The translations under genes and the position numbers were made by a program. A stretch of 64,000 nt of DNA from positions 248,001 through 312,000 of the forward strand of contig NZ_CP018911.1 in assembly GCF_004000605.1 (NCBI RefSeq). The letters run 5' to 3'. This DNA comes from Glycocaulis alkaliphilus (lineage in GTDB: Bacteria; Pseudomonadota; Alphaproteobacteria; Caulobacterales; Maricaulaceae). Position 1 is the first letter of the stretch; each line of letters opens with the position of its first letter. A model generated the notes under the pieces. It was not told the DNA's origin. It did no database searches and was given only the letters and a program-made list of their open reading frames with translations. Shown here in pieces: positions 6,535-14,417 of this stretch.

Positions 6535-8536
6535 TGCGCCAGCCATCGCGCTTATCTGCTCTGAAGTTGACCGTCCCCGGATCTGGGGGCTCGCGGCCTG
6601 GCTAATGCGCCAGGGCAGTCCCGTTGTCGTTGGCTGGAATGCCAGCACCGATCCCGTCCCGGGCTGGCTTGTCGTGTGCTACTCTGACGCAACCGTGGAA
6701 GATATCGAGGTAAGCCGCGTCGTTGCGGGCTTTCTTGGCCATGCGCCGCGCGAGCGCCTGCTGCGTGTGGAACTGGGGACCGATCCGGGCGGGAGTAACG
6801 GGCCAGTCTTGCCGCCCGTTCTGGCTTGTAACCGCGGACCGGAAGGTCTTCTGGTCCCCCAGCCGCCTCCTTTTCTGGCGGGGGCCTTGCGCCCTGCACG
6901 CGAGACGGCAGACATCGAGACCGTGGGCGCAAAGCTTCTGGAGGTGGCGGGTACCGGCAAAGCTCAGAGCCGGCGCGCGCTGTACCTGCGGACATCCTTT
7001 ATCGCCCTGAACGCCGCCATTGCCATAAGCCTTGTGCTCGGCATTTTTACTGTCCAGCTAGGCAACGAGCTGGAGCGCAGCCGCACTGCTGAAGCCGAAG
7101 CAATCCGGTTCGCAGATGTCCAGCTGATCGAGATCGCAGGTTCCCTGCAAACCAGCGCCCGCCAGGGTGTGATGATTGCGGCTAGCGAGGCCGTCCTTGA
7201 GCGAGGACTTCCAGATAGACCTACCGACGAAGACATGGCCCGTCGTATCCGGCTGCTGACCTGGCTCGCAGAGGCGCGCGATCTGTCCGGCGATCCGTCA
7301 GGTGCGGCACAGGCCTATTCGACGGCGATGACCCTTGGTGATCAATGGCACGACACTCCGCCGGATTCGGCTGGCGTGCTGGCTCTGGCTGAACTGACCA
7401 TGTCGGCGGGCATTTCGGCCTATCGTGCCGGTGATCTCGAGAGGGCACGCACGATGTTGGATACGAGCCGCCAACATGCCGACGCGCTCCTCGTGCTGGC
7501 GCCCGGTGACCGTGAAACCCGCCGGCGCGCCGCAAGTGCCTATGTCAACTCTGCCGTCATGGCCGTGGAGAGTGATGAGCCGGATCAGGCGCTCGAATAC
7601 CTCCAGGCAGCGATCACGGGATTTGACGAGCTGCAGCGCGAGTACGGCGAGTATGCGGGCGATCTGGCCAATGCCCTTGGCTGGACAGCTGACGCGTTCC
7701 GGGCCAACGGCCAGCTGGGTGAGGCCGCTGATGCGCGCCGGCGCGAAGCGGAGGTATTCGCCGGTCAGCTCAGAAATGATCCGGACAACCATCTGACCGC
7801 CTTCCGGCTGGCCAGTGCGGCTCATGCTGAAGCCGCTCTGCGGGTCGATGCTGGCGAGACTGCAGGCGCCTCAGCAGCGCTCGAGCAGGCGGCCTCCATT
7901 CTGGAGGGCCTCGTGGCTCAGGACCCCGAAAATGCGCGTTATCTGCGCCTGCTTCTGAGCGTCCAGCGGGACCGGGCTGAACTGTCGCTCTTTGATACCG
8001 CCCTGATACGCGCCCAGTTGCTGATCGATCGAGCGCGGCGCCTGCGTGTGAGCCGGGATCCGCAGGGCGGTTATGATGGTCGTGTGCTCGAAAACGCGAG
8101 CTTTGACATCCTGAGTGGCCAGATCGCTCTTGCCGCAAACGCCTATGATGACGCAGCTGTCAGCGCGGCCAATGCGCTCGCCGGCCTGACACCGGAGCTG
8201 GAGTCTGGCCGTGCCAATGCCCGCCTGCTCGCCCTGAGGGCTCACCTGTTGCGCCATGACGCGTTTGTGGCACTTGGCAGGCCGGAAGCACCGCGTGTCC
8301 TGCGTGAAGCGCTGTCGCTGATCGAGGATATGGATTCGGTCCGCGATCTGCGAATGCGTGATCTGGCCTCGCGGGTCTACTGGCTTGCCGGTGAGCGCGA
8401 TCAGGCATTGGCCCTTCGTACCGGGCTGGAAGAAGCAGGCTATGCACGGCCCGATTTTGTGTATTTCTGGGAACGTTCCGACGCTCCAGAGACAGTTTCG
8501 ACATTGAACGCGGAAAGCACAGGAAATGGCGGCTAA
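6527..8536 (+). CDS. TIR-like / transmembrane / TPR protein
   Basis: This 669-residue protein starts at the ATG at 6527 (MSSAPAIALICSEVDRPRIW), which overlaps the upstream stop; the longer frame from 6329 is an unlikely extension. Residues 1-145 alternate hydrophobic strands and helices in a TIR-like order (ALICSEVD, WLMRQGSPVVVGW, WLVVCYSDA). One transmembrane helix spans about 157-178, followed by a long alpha-helical region with TPR-like pairs (YRAGDLERARTMLDTSRQHA, SDEPDQALEYLQAAITGFDE and others). TIR-TM-TPR proteins are known from alphaproteobacteria as presumed signalling or effector proteins. The TIR assignment is by pattern only, and a catalytic glutamate could not be identified. Confidence 0.55.
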   Translation: MSSAPAIALICSEVDRPRIWGLAAWLMRQGSPVVVGWNASTDPVPGWLVVCYSDATVEDIEVSRVVAGFLGHAPRERLLRVELGTDPGGSNGPVLPPVLACNRGPEGLLVPQPPPFLAGALRPARETADIETVGAKLLEVAGTGKAQSRRALYLRTSFIALNAAIAISLVLGIFTVQLGNELERSRTAEAEAIRFADVQLIEIAGSLQTSARQGVMIAASEAVLERGLPDRPTDEDMARRIRLLTWLAEARDLSGDPSGAAQAYSTAMTLGDQWHDTPPDSAGVLALAELTMSAGISAYRAGDLERARTMLDTSRQHADALLVLAPGDRETRRRAASAYVNSAVMAVESDEPDQALEYLQAAITGFDELQREYGEYAGDLANALGWTADAFRANGQLGEAADARRREAEVFAGQLRNDPDNHLTAFRLASAAHAEAALRVDAGETAGASAALEQAASILEGLVAQDPENARYLRLLLSVQRDRAELSLFDTALIRAQLLIDRARRLRVSRDPQGGYDGRVLENASFDILSGQIALAANAYDDAAVSAANALAGLTPELESGRANARLLALRAHLLRHDAFVALGRPEAPRVLREALSLIEDMDSVRDLRMRDLASRVYWLAGERDQALALRTGLEEAGYARPDFVYFWERSDAPETVSTLNAESTGNGG

Positions 8537-8969
8537 AAACGACACTGAGATTTTTACCGGAGCGGGTCATCAAGGCCCCAACGTCCTGCACATACTGGTA
8601 CGGGTGTTTCCGTATCAGGAAGTCGCTGGCGGTGCGGGGCAGACCGCCCATAAGGTCTATGTCGGTGCAGGCTCTGGTGATTTCCAGGCAACCTATCCCA
8701 CGCGGTTTGTTTTTGCACTGGCCGATGAGGACTGGGAGTTTCACGAGTTCGAGCTGGACGGCAAGACCTGGCCGGGGCTCGCCATCTTCCCGCAATCGGA
8801 TGATTTCGAGGTAAGCTTTGGAGATCCCGAACGCAGGAGCGTGGTGCTCGACGATGCGTGCGAGATCATGAAGTCATACCGCTATCAGATTGTTGTCCGG
8901 CACCGGCAGACCGGTGCGCTGGCAACCTGTGATCCGGCCATCGAGAACGGTGATCGGGAACGAGTCTAA
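8526..8969 (+). CDS. DP-EP family-like small protein
   Basis: This 147-residue protein probably folds as a beta sandwich. It ends with RYQIVVRHRQTGALATCDPAIENGDR, which resembles the C-terminal DPxIxN signature of the DP-EP family. The body is strand-rich (HILVRVFPYQEV, TRFVFALADEDWEFHEFEL, GLAIFPQSDDFEVSF). No signal peptide or membrane segment is seen. It overlaps the end of the TIR-like/TPR gene by 11 bases in another frame, with a weak AGGAA immediately before the ATG, so translational coupling is likely. Its biochemical role is unknown. Confidence 0.6.
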   Translation: MAAKNDTEIFTGAGHQGPNVLHILVRVFPYQEVAGGAGQTAHKVYVGAGSGDFQATYPTRFVFALADEDWEFHEFELDGKTWPGLAIFPQSDDFEVSFGDPERRSVVLDDACEIMKSYRYQIVVRHRQTGALATCDPAIENGDRERV

Positions 8970-8986
8970 CAAGGGAGGCTCAGGCT

Positions 8987-9406
8987 ATGGTAGATAAAGG
9001 CACTCCACGGTCACCCAACCCAATTGACCGGTATGTCGGCATACGCATCCGGCTGCGTCGCCGGGTCATGGGGATGTCCCAGCAGGCTCTGGCGGCCAAA
9101 CTCGGTGTCACCTTCCAGCAGCTGCAGAAATACGAAAACGGGGTGAACCGTATCGGCGCAGGACGGCTCTACGAGCTGGCACGCGCGCTGGGCGTCCCGG
9201 TAGGCTATTTCTACGAGGATTTTGACCCGGCTGTTGACCCCTCGAAGCGTAGCGAAGAGGAAACACAAGCCATTTCAGTCTTCATCGGAAGCCGGGAAGG
9301 GGTGCAACTCGCCCAGGCCTTCAACCGCATCGACGACGCAAAGATCCGCCGCCACATCTTGCAACTGACCAACACACTCGGGTCTGATGACAGCCAAGAC
9401 GCCTGA
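8987..9406 (+). CDS. XRE-family transcriptional regulator
   Basis: This 139-residue DNA-binding protein has an N-terminal XRE helix-turn-helix at about residues 17-75: GIRIRLRRRVMGMSQQALA, then KLGVTFQQLQKYENGVNRIG and LYELARALGVPVGYFY. The C-terminal part (EETQAISVFIGSREGVQLAQ...) is helical and probably dimerises or senses. It resembles the many alphaproteobacterial HTH_3 regulators of this length. A good GGGAGG site precedes the ATG by eight bases. It closes the cluster that starts at 6025 and is the natural candidate to regulate it. Confidence 0.85.
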   Translation: MVDKGTPRSPNPIDRYVGIRIRLRRRVMGMSQQALAAKLGVTFQQLQKYENGVNRIGAGRLYELARALGVPVGYFYEDFDPAVDPSKRSEEETQAISVFIGSREGVQLAQAFNRIDDAKIRRHILQLTNTLGSDDSQDA

Positions 9407-9700
9407 AACGGGGTGCCAGCGTTCTGTTTGGGTTGGCCTCCGTCATCTTGGCCGACCTGGAATTGAGTGATTTCCGAAACGCGCCTTTCCGGATTTAGTT
9501 TGGCGGCCTCATCCCCGCCATTCGCCGCCGATCACCGCATGCTGATCTGGGAGGTGGAGTTGGCTTGCCGTACATATCCTTGGCGTGCAACACGGTTTGC
9601 TGCTTGATCGTTTGGCGTTTGCCGCACATGACTTAAGAGAGAAGAAGCGCGGATCGCTCGCGCTTCACAGACAATGCCGCGCCGGGAGACGGCTGCAGTT
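9407..9700. other. Intergenic region with possible decayed sequence
   Basis: No gene with a convincing start is seen here. On the minus strand around 9550-9640 one frame reads MCGKRQTIKQQTVLHAKDMY, which looks protein-like but is soon interrupted and matches nothing I recognise. It may be the relic of a deleted gene. The region separates the XRE gene from the convergent LysR gene and should hold their terminators, but no classic hairpin with a T run is evident. Confidence 0.3.
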
Positions 9701-10543
9701 TCAGCCTTTGCTGAAGGCGGCCACCAGCATATCGGCGACCGCTCGCACGGCGGGGGCGTGTTTCAGATCGGCGTGGATCACCATCCAGACCGACCGTGGC
9801 GCTGGTTGTTCGCCGCAGACACGGACGAGTTCCTTGCAAGGTTGCCCAATCACACAAGGCAGCAAGGCCACCCCAAGGCCTGCCCGGGCGGCGGCGAACT
9901 GGCTGTGAAAATCCCCGGTCAGCAGGTCGAGCGGGCGACTTCCGGCAAACTCTTCCAGCCAGCGTTGTTGGGGCACATGCGCCAGCGTTTCGTCAAAGGC
10001 GATGAACCGCCATTGCTGTGGAGGCAGTCTGGCAATGTCCGGCGCCGCATAGAGCGCGAATTCGACTGAACCGATCCGCCGGACGATGTTCTGCTTTCCT
10101 TGCGGCTCGACCATCCGGACCGCCAGATCGGCCTGGCCGCTGTCGAGAGAGGCGATGTGCGAATTGGCAGAAAGCACGATCTGCAAATCGGGATGATTGG
10201 CGCGCAGATCGCGCATGGCCGGGATGATGACCTCGCTGACCAGTGCGGGTGGCGCGGTCAACCGCACTCGGCCAGACAGCGTGCCCTGCGCGGCATGTGT
10301 CAGACGTTCGATCCGCTGCGCGCTTTGCTCCATGTCGCGGGCTATTGCGGCGATCTCCTTGGCCCTCTCGGTCAAAGGTGTGGACCGTGCGAGGCGCCGC
10401 ACGAGCGTTTGACCCAGGCTCTCTTCAAGCGCCGAGATACGCCGAGACACCGTGGCGTGATTGACACCCAGTGCCCGCGCCGCGCCGGCCAGAGAGCCTT
10501 CGCGCTCCAGCACCGCCAGCACATGCAGATCATCCCAGTTCAT
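9701..10543 (-). CDS. LysR-family transcriptional regulator
   Basis: This 280-residue regulator has the LysR layout. An N-terminal winged helix-turn-helix (MNWDDLHVLAVLEREGSLAG, then NHATVSRRISALEESLG, residues 1-60) is followed by a linker helix and a periplasmic-binding-protein-like effector domain (about 88-275). The N-terminus matches the subgroup starting M-WDDLR.FL. It is transcribed divergently from the aldo/keto reductase at 10638 with 94 bases between the start codons, the classic LysR arrangement, so that gene is its likely target. The effector is unknown. Confidence 0.92.
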   Translation of the reverse strand: MNWDDLHVLAVLEREGSLAGAARALGVNHATVSRRISALEESLGQTLVRRLARSTPLTERAKEIAAIARDMEQSAQRIERLTHAAQGTLSGRVRLTAPPALVSEVIIPAMRDLRANHPDLQIVLSANSHIASLDSGQADLAVRMVEPQGKQNIVRRIGSVEFALYAAPDIARLPPQQWRFIAFDETLAHVPQQRWLEEFAGSRPLDLLTGDFHSQFAAARAGLGVALLPCVIGQPCKELVRVCGEQPAPRSVWMVIHADLKHAPAVRAVADMLVAAFSKG

Positions 10544-10637
10544 CTGATAGATATTACACAGATAGCGTGCGAGATCATGCAGTTTTCATCAGGTGTCATG
10601 GCTGCGAAAAGAATTAATCAGAACAGGAGCACCGACA

Positions 10638-11618
10638 ATGATCCCCACACTCCCGCTTGGAGCCGATGGCCCCCACCTGCCCGCGCTTGGTCTTGGGTGC
10701 ATGGGCATGTCCGAATTTTACGGGGAGACCGACGATACCCAATCGCTCGCCGTTCTGGCCCGCGCCTATGAACTGGGCGTGCGGATGTTCGACACCGCGG
10801 ATATGTATGGCAACGGCCATAATGAGAAACTGCTGGCGCGATTCCTGAACGAGGGCCGTCCAGACGCCTTGGTTGCCACCAAGTTCGGCATTCGCAAGGC
10901 GCCGGGCGAATATGCCCGCAGCATCGACAACAGCCCGGACTATATCCGGCAGGCCTGCGATGCCTCGCTGCGGCGTCTGGGCGTTGAACAGATCGGGCTC
11001 TATTATGTCCACCGGGCCGAAGCGGGACGCCCCATCGAGGAAACGGTGCAGGTGCTGGCCGATCTCGTGCAGGCGGGCAAGATTGCGCGGATCGGCCTCA
11101 GCGAAGTGTCCGCCGATACACTGCGCCGCGCCCATGCCGTGCATCCTGTTGCTGCCGTGCAGAGCGAATACTCGCTGACCACCCGTGATATGGAGGCAGA
11201 AGTTCTGCCTGCCTGCCGCGAGCTGGGCGTCGCCTTTGTCGCGTATAGCCCTTTGGGTCGCGGCCTGCTGTCGGGTGTTTTTGACCGCGACAGCCTTGCC
11301 GAGAACGATTTCCGCCGCAACGCCCCGCGCTTCGGCGATGAGGCGCTGGGGGCCAATAATGCGCGGCTCGACACCCTGCGTGCCATCGCCGACATGCGCG
11401 AGGCGGCACCGTCACAGGCCGCGCTCGCCTGGGTGCTTGCCAAGGGCGCGTTTGCGATCCCCGGTACCAAGCGTCTGGCGTATCTGGAACAGAACATCGC
11501 CGCCACCAGTCTCCGCCTGTCCGCCGATGACATCACCAGGCTCGACCGCGCCTATGCGCCGGGCAGTTTCACCGGCGAACGTTACACTGCCGAAGGTATG
11601 AAAGGGGTGAATGTATGA
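10638..11618 (+). CDS. Aldo/keto reductase
   Basis: This 326-residue NADPH-dependent oxidoreductase of the AKR superfamily (AKR13/YakC-like) probably reduces aldehydes or ketones in the cytosol. The active site is visible: FDTADMYGNGHNE gives the Asp and Tyr, VATKFGI the Lys and YYVHRAE the His. The NADP-binding loop near the C-terminus contains IPGTKRLAYLEQN. The frame opens at 10593, but the ATG at 10638 has AGGAG eight bases upstream and gives the normal N-terminus MIPTLPLG. It is divergent from the LysR gene at 9701-10543, which probably controls it. Confidence 0.92.
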   Translation: MIPTLPLGADGPHLPALGLGCMGMSEFYGETDDTQSLAVLARAYELGVRMFDTADMYGNGHNEKLLARFLNEGRPDALVATKFGIRKAPGEYARSIDNSPDYIRQACDASLRRLGVEQIGLYYVHRAEAGRPIEETVQVLADLVQAGKIARIGLSEVSADTLRRAHAVHPVAAVQSEYSLTTRDMEAEVLPACRELGVAFVAYSPLGRGLLSGVFDRDSLAENDFRRNAPRFGDEALGANNARLDTLRAIADMREAAPSQAALAWVLAKGAFAIPGTKRLAYLEQNIAATSLRLSADDITRLDRAYAPGSFTGERYTAEGMKGVNV

Positions 11619-11666
11619 GTGCCCCGTCATCTCGCCTACACAGACAGGCTTGATCGGTGATCACGC

Positions 11667-11709
11667 GATGAAGCGGATGACTGCGCGGTTTCGCCGGCTT
11701 CATCCTTTT
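11667..11709 (+). terminator. Rho-independent terminator after aldo/keto reductase
   Basis: A perfect eight-base inverted repeat GATGAAGC/GCTTCATC (11667-11674 and 11697-11704), with extra internal pairing in the loop, is followed by CTTTT. It lies about 50 bases after the reductase stop and before the convergent Anbu gene. Confidence 0.65.
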
Positions 11710-11835
11710 GCGCACTGATTGGTTTCGCGATGCGACAGAAACGCTTCCAAGGTCCGTAATCCGCCACGCGGAAGCTTATCCAGATTGCTCTCGCAACGCC
11801 CTCTTCGTCCTGAACCTGACTGAGGGCGCAAAGCG

Positions 11836-12576
11836 TCAGTCATCGGCCCAGGGCGGTGGCGGCATGGATCTGTGCGCTTTTGCAAGGGCATCAGACCATT
11901 GCGCCCCTAGTTCACGGAAATAGGGGTCGTCGGCCTCGATGCGCCTTTGTGTGCCGGCAAACCGGTCAGGCCGGATGGTGACCATGTCAAACGGCAGGCC
12001 GACGCCCAGATTGGAGCGCAGCGTCGAGTCAAAGGAGATCAGCCCCAGCTTGATCGCTTCGACAAGCGGTGTGTCGGTGCGCAGGGCGCGGTCCAGAATG
12101 GGCTTGCCGTACTTGAATTCACCGATCTGGAGATAGGGTGTGTCCGATCCGCACGCGATGGCATTGCCCTGGGGGTAGATCAGGTAAAGCCCAAGCGGCC
12201 CGCCCCTGATCTGGCCCCCCAGAAGGACGGTCGCGCCCATATCCACGGCTTCGGCCTCAAGCCCGGCCTCGAAATCGTTGCGGACGGTTTTGAGGGCATA
12301 CCCGACGAGTTCCACCGCGCGTTCCAGCGTGGGAACGTTCAACAGAGTTTCAGGCTGATCGGACCCTGGCAGTTTGATGCCGCTTTTCAACCGGCTGAGC
12401 GCGGTTTGTGTCACAGAGAGATTGCCGGCCGTGGCGATGGCGATGACACGCTCGCCGGTCTGCTCGGTTACAAACAGCTTCTTGTAGGTGGAGACATTAT
12501 CGACGCCCGCATTGGTGCGGGTATCGGCGATCATCGCCAGACCTTCTTTCAACAGCATGCCAACGCAATAGGTCAT
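11836..12576 (-). CDS. Anbu-type proteasome-like peptidase
   Basis: This 246-residue Ntn-hydrolase belongs to the Anbu (ancestral beta-subunit, COG3484) family of proteasome-like peptidases. It starts MTYCVGMLLKEGLAMIADTR. The catalytic Thr is expected to be exposed near the N-terminus, and the DTRTNAG segment matches the family's core. Other Anbu features are AIATAGNLSVTQ and DMGATVLLGGQIRGGPLGLYLIYPQGN. It is last in an operon with an ATP-grasp protein, an alpha-E protein and a transglutaminase-like protein, the association described for Anbu. Its natural substrate is unknown; the neighbours suggest cleavage of a ligated peptide. Confidence 0.9.
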   Translation of the reverse strand: MTYCVGMLLKEGLAMIADTRTNAGVDNVSTYKKLFVTEQTGERVIAIATAGNLSVTQTALSRLKSGIKLPGSDQPETLLNVPTLERAVELVGYALKTVRNDFEAGLEAEAVDMGATVLLGGQIRGGPLGLYLIYPQGNAIACGSDTPYLQIGEFKYGKPILDRALRTDTPLVEAIKLGLISFDSTLRSNLGVGLPFDMVTIRPDRFAGTQRRIEADDPYFRELGAQWSDALAKAHRSMPPPPWADD

Positions 12577-12644
12577 GGACGGGGCGCTCCCACGCCTGAA
12601 TCATAATCCCACGTGATAGCTGATTCCGCGTCCATGCACGTGGT

Positions 12645-13466
12645 CTATTGCTGTCTTTGCCCGAGCGGCTGGCCGCGCACCTGCAGGCTTACCGTCAGGC
12701 GCTCGCCCTGCCCGCCATAGCTGGCACCGCGTACCGGCGCTGCGCCGAGATAGTCCAGCGCCGAGGCGACACGCACATAGTTCTCGTCGGGGCAGATACC
12801 GTTGGCCGCATCAAAGCCGACCCAGCCCAGCCCTTCCACCAGCGCTTCTGCCCAGGCGTGCGCTGCTTCCTGTTCGGCTTCGCCATCGGTCCGGCGAAGA
12901 TGGCCGGAGACATAGCGGGCGGGCACGCCAAGCCATCGGGCTGCCGCCAGGAAGATGTGGGTGTGGTCCTGACACACGCCCCGGCCGAGCGCGAAAGCCT
13001 CCTGCGCGCTGTGGCTCACATCTGTGACGGCCGTGTCAAAGGCTATGCGCGTGTGGATAGCCGCCATCAGCGCATGCAGCATGTCGAGCTGGTCGCGGCC
13101 CGGCAGCTCGCTGGCAAAGCTGCGGATTGCATCATCGGCCTGAGTCAACGGTGTTGACCGCAGGAATACCAGAGGCGGCTGGCGCTCCGGCCAGCCATCC
13201 AGCATGCCGGCACTGGTGCTTGTTTCCACCTCTCCCGACACGGTGACCGAAAGGCTCTCTACCGGCCCGTCCGTGTAGAGCGCGTGCGTGATATTGCCGA
13301 AAGCATCCTCGCCCTGGCGGATACGCACGTCGGCATCGGCATTGATGCGCCAGCGGCGGACATGCTGGCTGGAGCAGGCGCGTGGTGTCTTGCGCAATAC
13401 CTGGACCACGAAGCGTGGTGCGCGGTCATAGTGATAGCAGGTCGCGTAATCGACGCGGATCAGCAT
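12645..13466 (-). CDS. Transglutaminase-like cysteine protease family protein
   Basis: This 273-residue protein has an N-terminal bacterial transglutaminase-like beta domain (about 1-95, MLIRVDYATCYHYDRAPRFV) and a papain-like transglutaminase core. The catalytic triad is visible: Cys in GRGVCQDHTHIF, His in AAHAWAEA and Asp in WVGFDAANG. In this gene neighbourhood it is thought to hydrolyse or form amide bonds in peptides made by the adjacent ATP-grasp ligase. It lies 12 bases from the alpha-E gene. No signal peptide is seen, so it is probably cytosolic. Confidence 0.92.
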   Translation of the reverse strand: MLIRVDYATCYHYDRAPRFVVQVLRKTPRACSSQHVRRWRINADADVRIRQGEDAFGNITHALYTDGPVESLSVTVSGEVETSTSAGMLDGWPERQPPLVFLRSTPLTQADDAIRSFASELPGRDQLDMLHALMAAIHTRIAFDTAVTDVSHSAQEAFALGRGVCQDHTHIFLAAARWLGVPARYVSGHLRRTDGEAEQEAAHAWAEALVEGLGWVGFDAANGICPDENYVRVASALDYLGAAPVRGASYGGQGERLTVSLQVRGQPLGQRQQ

Positions 13467-13478
13467 CCGGCGCGCTCC

Positions 13479-14417
13479 TCAGGTCAGGTATTGTTCTGTG
13501 ATGGTCTGGCCCAGCTGGTTGTTTCCGGCCAGGAAGTCTTCGATGAATTCGTGCAATCCGGACTGGAAGATCGCATCAATGGACGCCTCCTCCAGCTTGC
13601 CGAGCCGTGCAGTGGCCAGACGCTGGGCGGGGCCGCGGCGGCCATAATCGGCTGCCAGCCGCTCAAGAGCGTCAACGATGGCGGCCTGACAGCTGGCCAG
13701 CGAGCGCGGCATCTGCCGGTTGAGAACCAGAAGATCGGCCACCAGCCACGGCTTCACACCGTCACGGTACACCCAGTTATAGGCGGTCAGTGCCGAGACC
13801 TGCCGAAGCAGCGTTGTCCATTGATAATAGTCCAGCTGCCCGCCGACCGGCTCGCCCTCTGGCAGGAGCAGGTGGTATTTGACATCCAGCAGGCGGGCTG
13901 TGTTGTCGGCCCGTTCCAGCGCCGCGCCCAGTCGCAGGAACCAGTAGGCATCATTGCGCAGCATGGAGCGGCTGGCCGCCCCCTCCACCGACTGGGTGAC
14001 CGATTTCACCCAGCTCAGGAAATCGCCAAACTCCGCGCGGCTCGCAGGCTGGCCCTGATCTTCCAGCGCATTCCAGGCTCCGTTTATGGCTTCCCACAGC
14101 TCGATGGTCAGTGCAGTGCGCACGGCACGGGCATTGGTCCGCGCAGCGATGATGCAGTTGCTGATCGAGGACGGGTTGCCGGTACTGAATGCCAGAAACT
14201 CCCGTGCGGCCTGCTCGCTGACGCTGCGTCCGCTGGCGTCGAACAGCGCGCCGGCGCCAGATGAGTCCAGCGCGGTGCGCCAGGCCTGATCCGCGTTGCC
14301 CTCACGCGACGGGACCACGGCCAGACGCAAGGTGGCTTCCAGAATGCGTACAACGAAATCGGCACGCTCCACATAACGGCCAACCCAGAACAGATGATCT
14401 GCGCTGCGAGACAGCAT
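13479..14417 (-). CDS. Alpha-E domain-containing protein
   Basis: This 312-residue all-helical protein of the alpha-E family (DUF403) starts MLSRSADHLFWVGRYVERAD. The open frame is longer, but the ATG at 14417 overlaps the TAA of the ATP-grasp gene by one base and gives the family's standard N-terminus, so it is chosen. Typical motifs RTNARAVR, ELWEAINGAWNAL and DAYWFLRLGAALERADNTAR are present. Alpha-E proteins always travel with circularly permuted ATP-grasp proteins and are believed to assist peptide ligation. The biochemical role is not established. Confidence 0.92.
   Translation of the reverse strand: MLSRSADHLFWVGRYVERADFVVRILEATLRLAVVPSREGNADQAWRTALDSSGAGALFDASGRSVSEQAAREFLAFSTGNPSSISNCIIAARTNARAVRTALTIELWEAINGAWNALEDQGQPASRAEFGDFLSWVKSVTQSVEGAASRSMLRNDAYWFLRLGAALERADNTARLLDVKYHLLLPEGEPVGGQLDYYQWTTLLRQVSALTAYNWVYRDGVKPWLVADLLVLNRQMPRSLASCQAAIVDALERLAADYGRRGPAQRLATARLGKLEEASIDAIFQSGLHEFIEDFLAGNNQLGQTITEQYLT

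Noticed and set aside
9540-9650. Possible small gene MCGKRQTIKQQTVLHAKDMY on the minus strand
   Set aside because: The frame is short and soon interrupted, has no ribosome site and matches no family I know; noted only as a possible relic.
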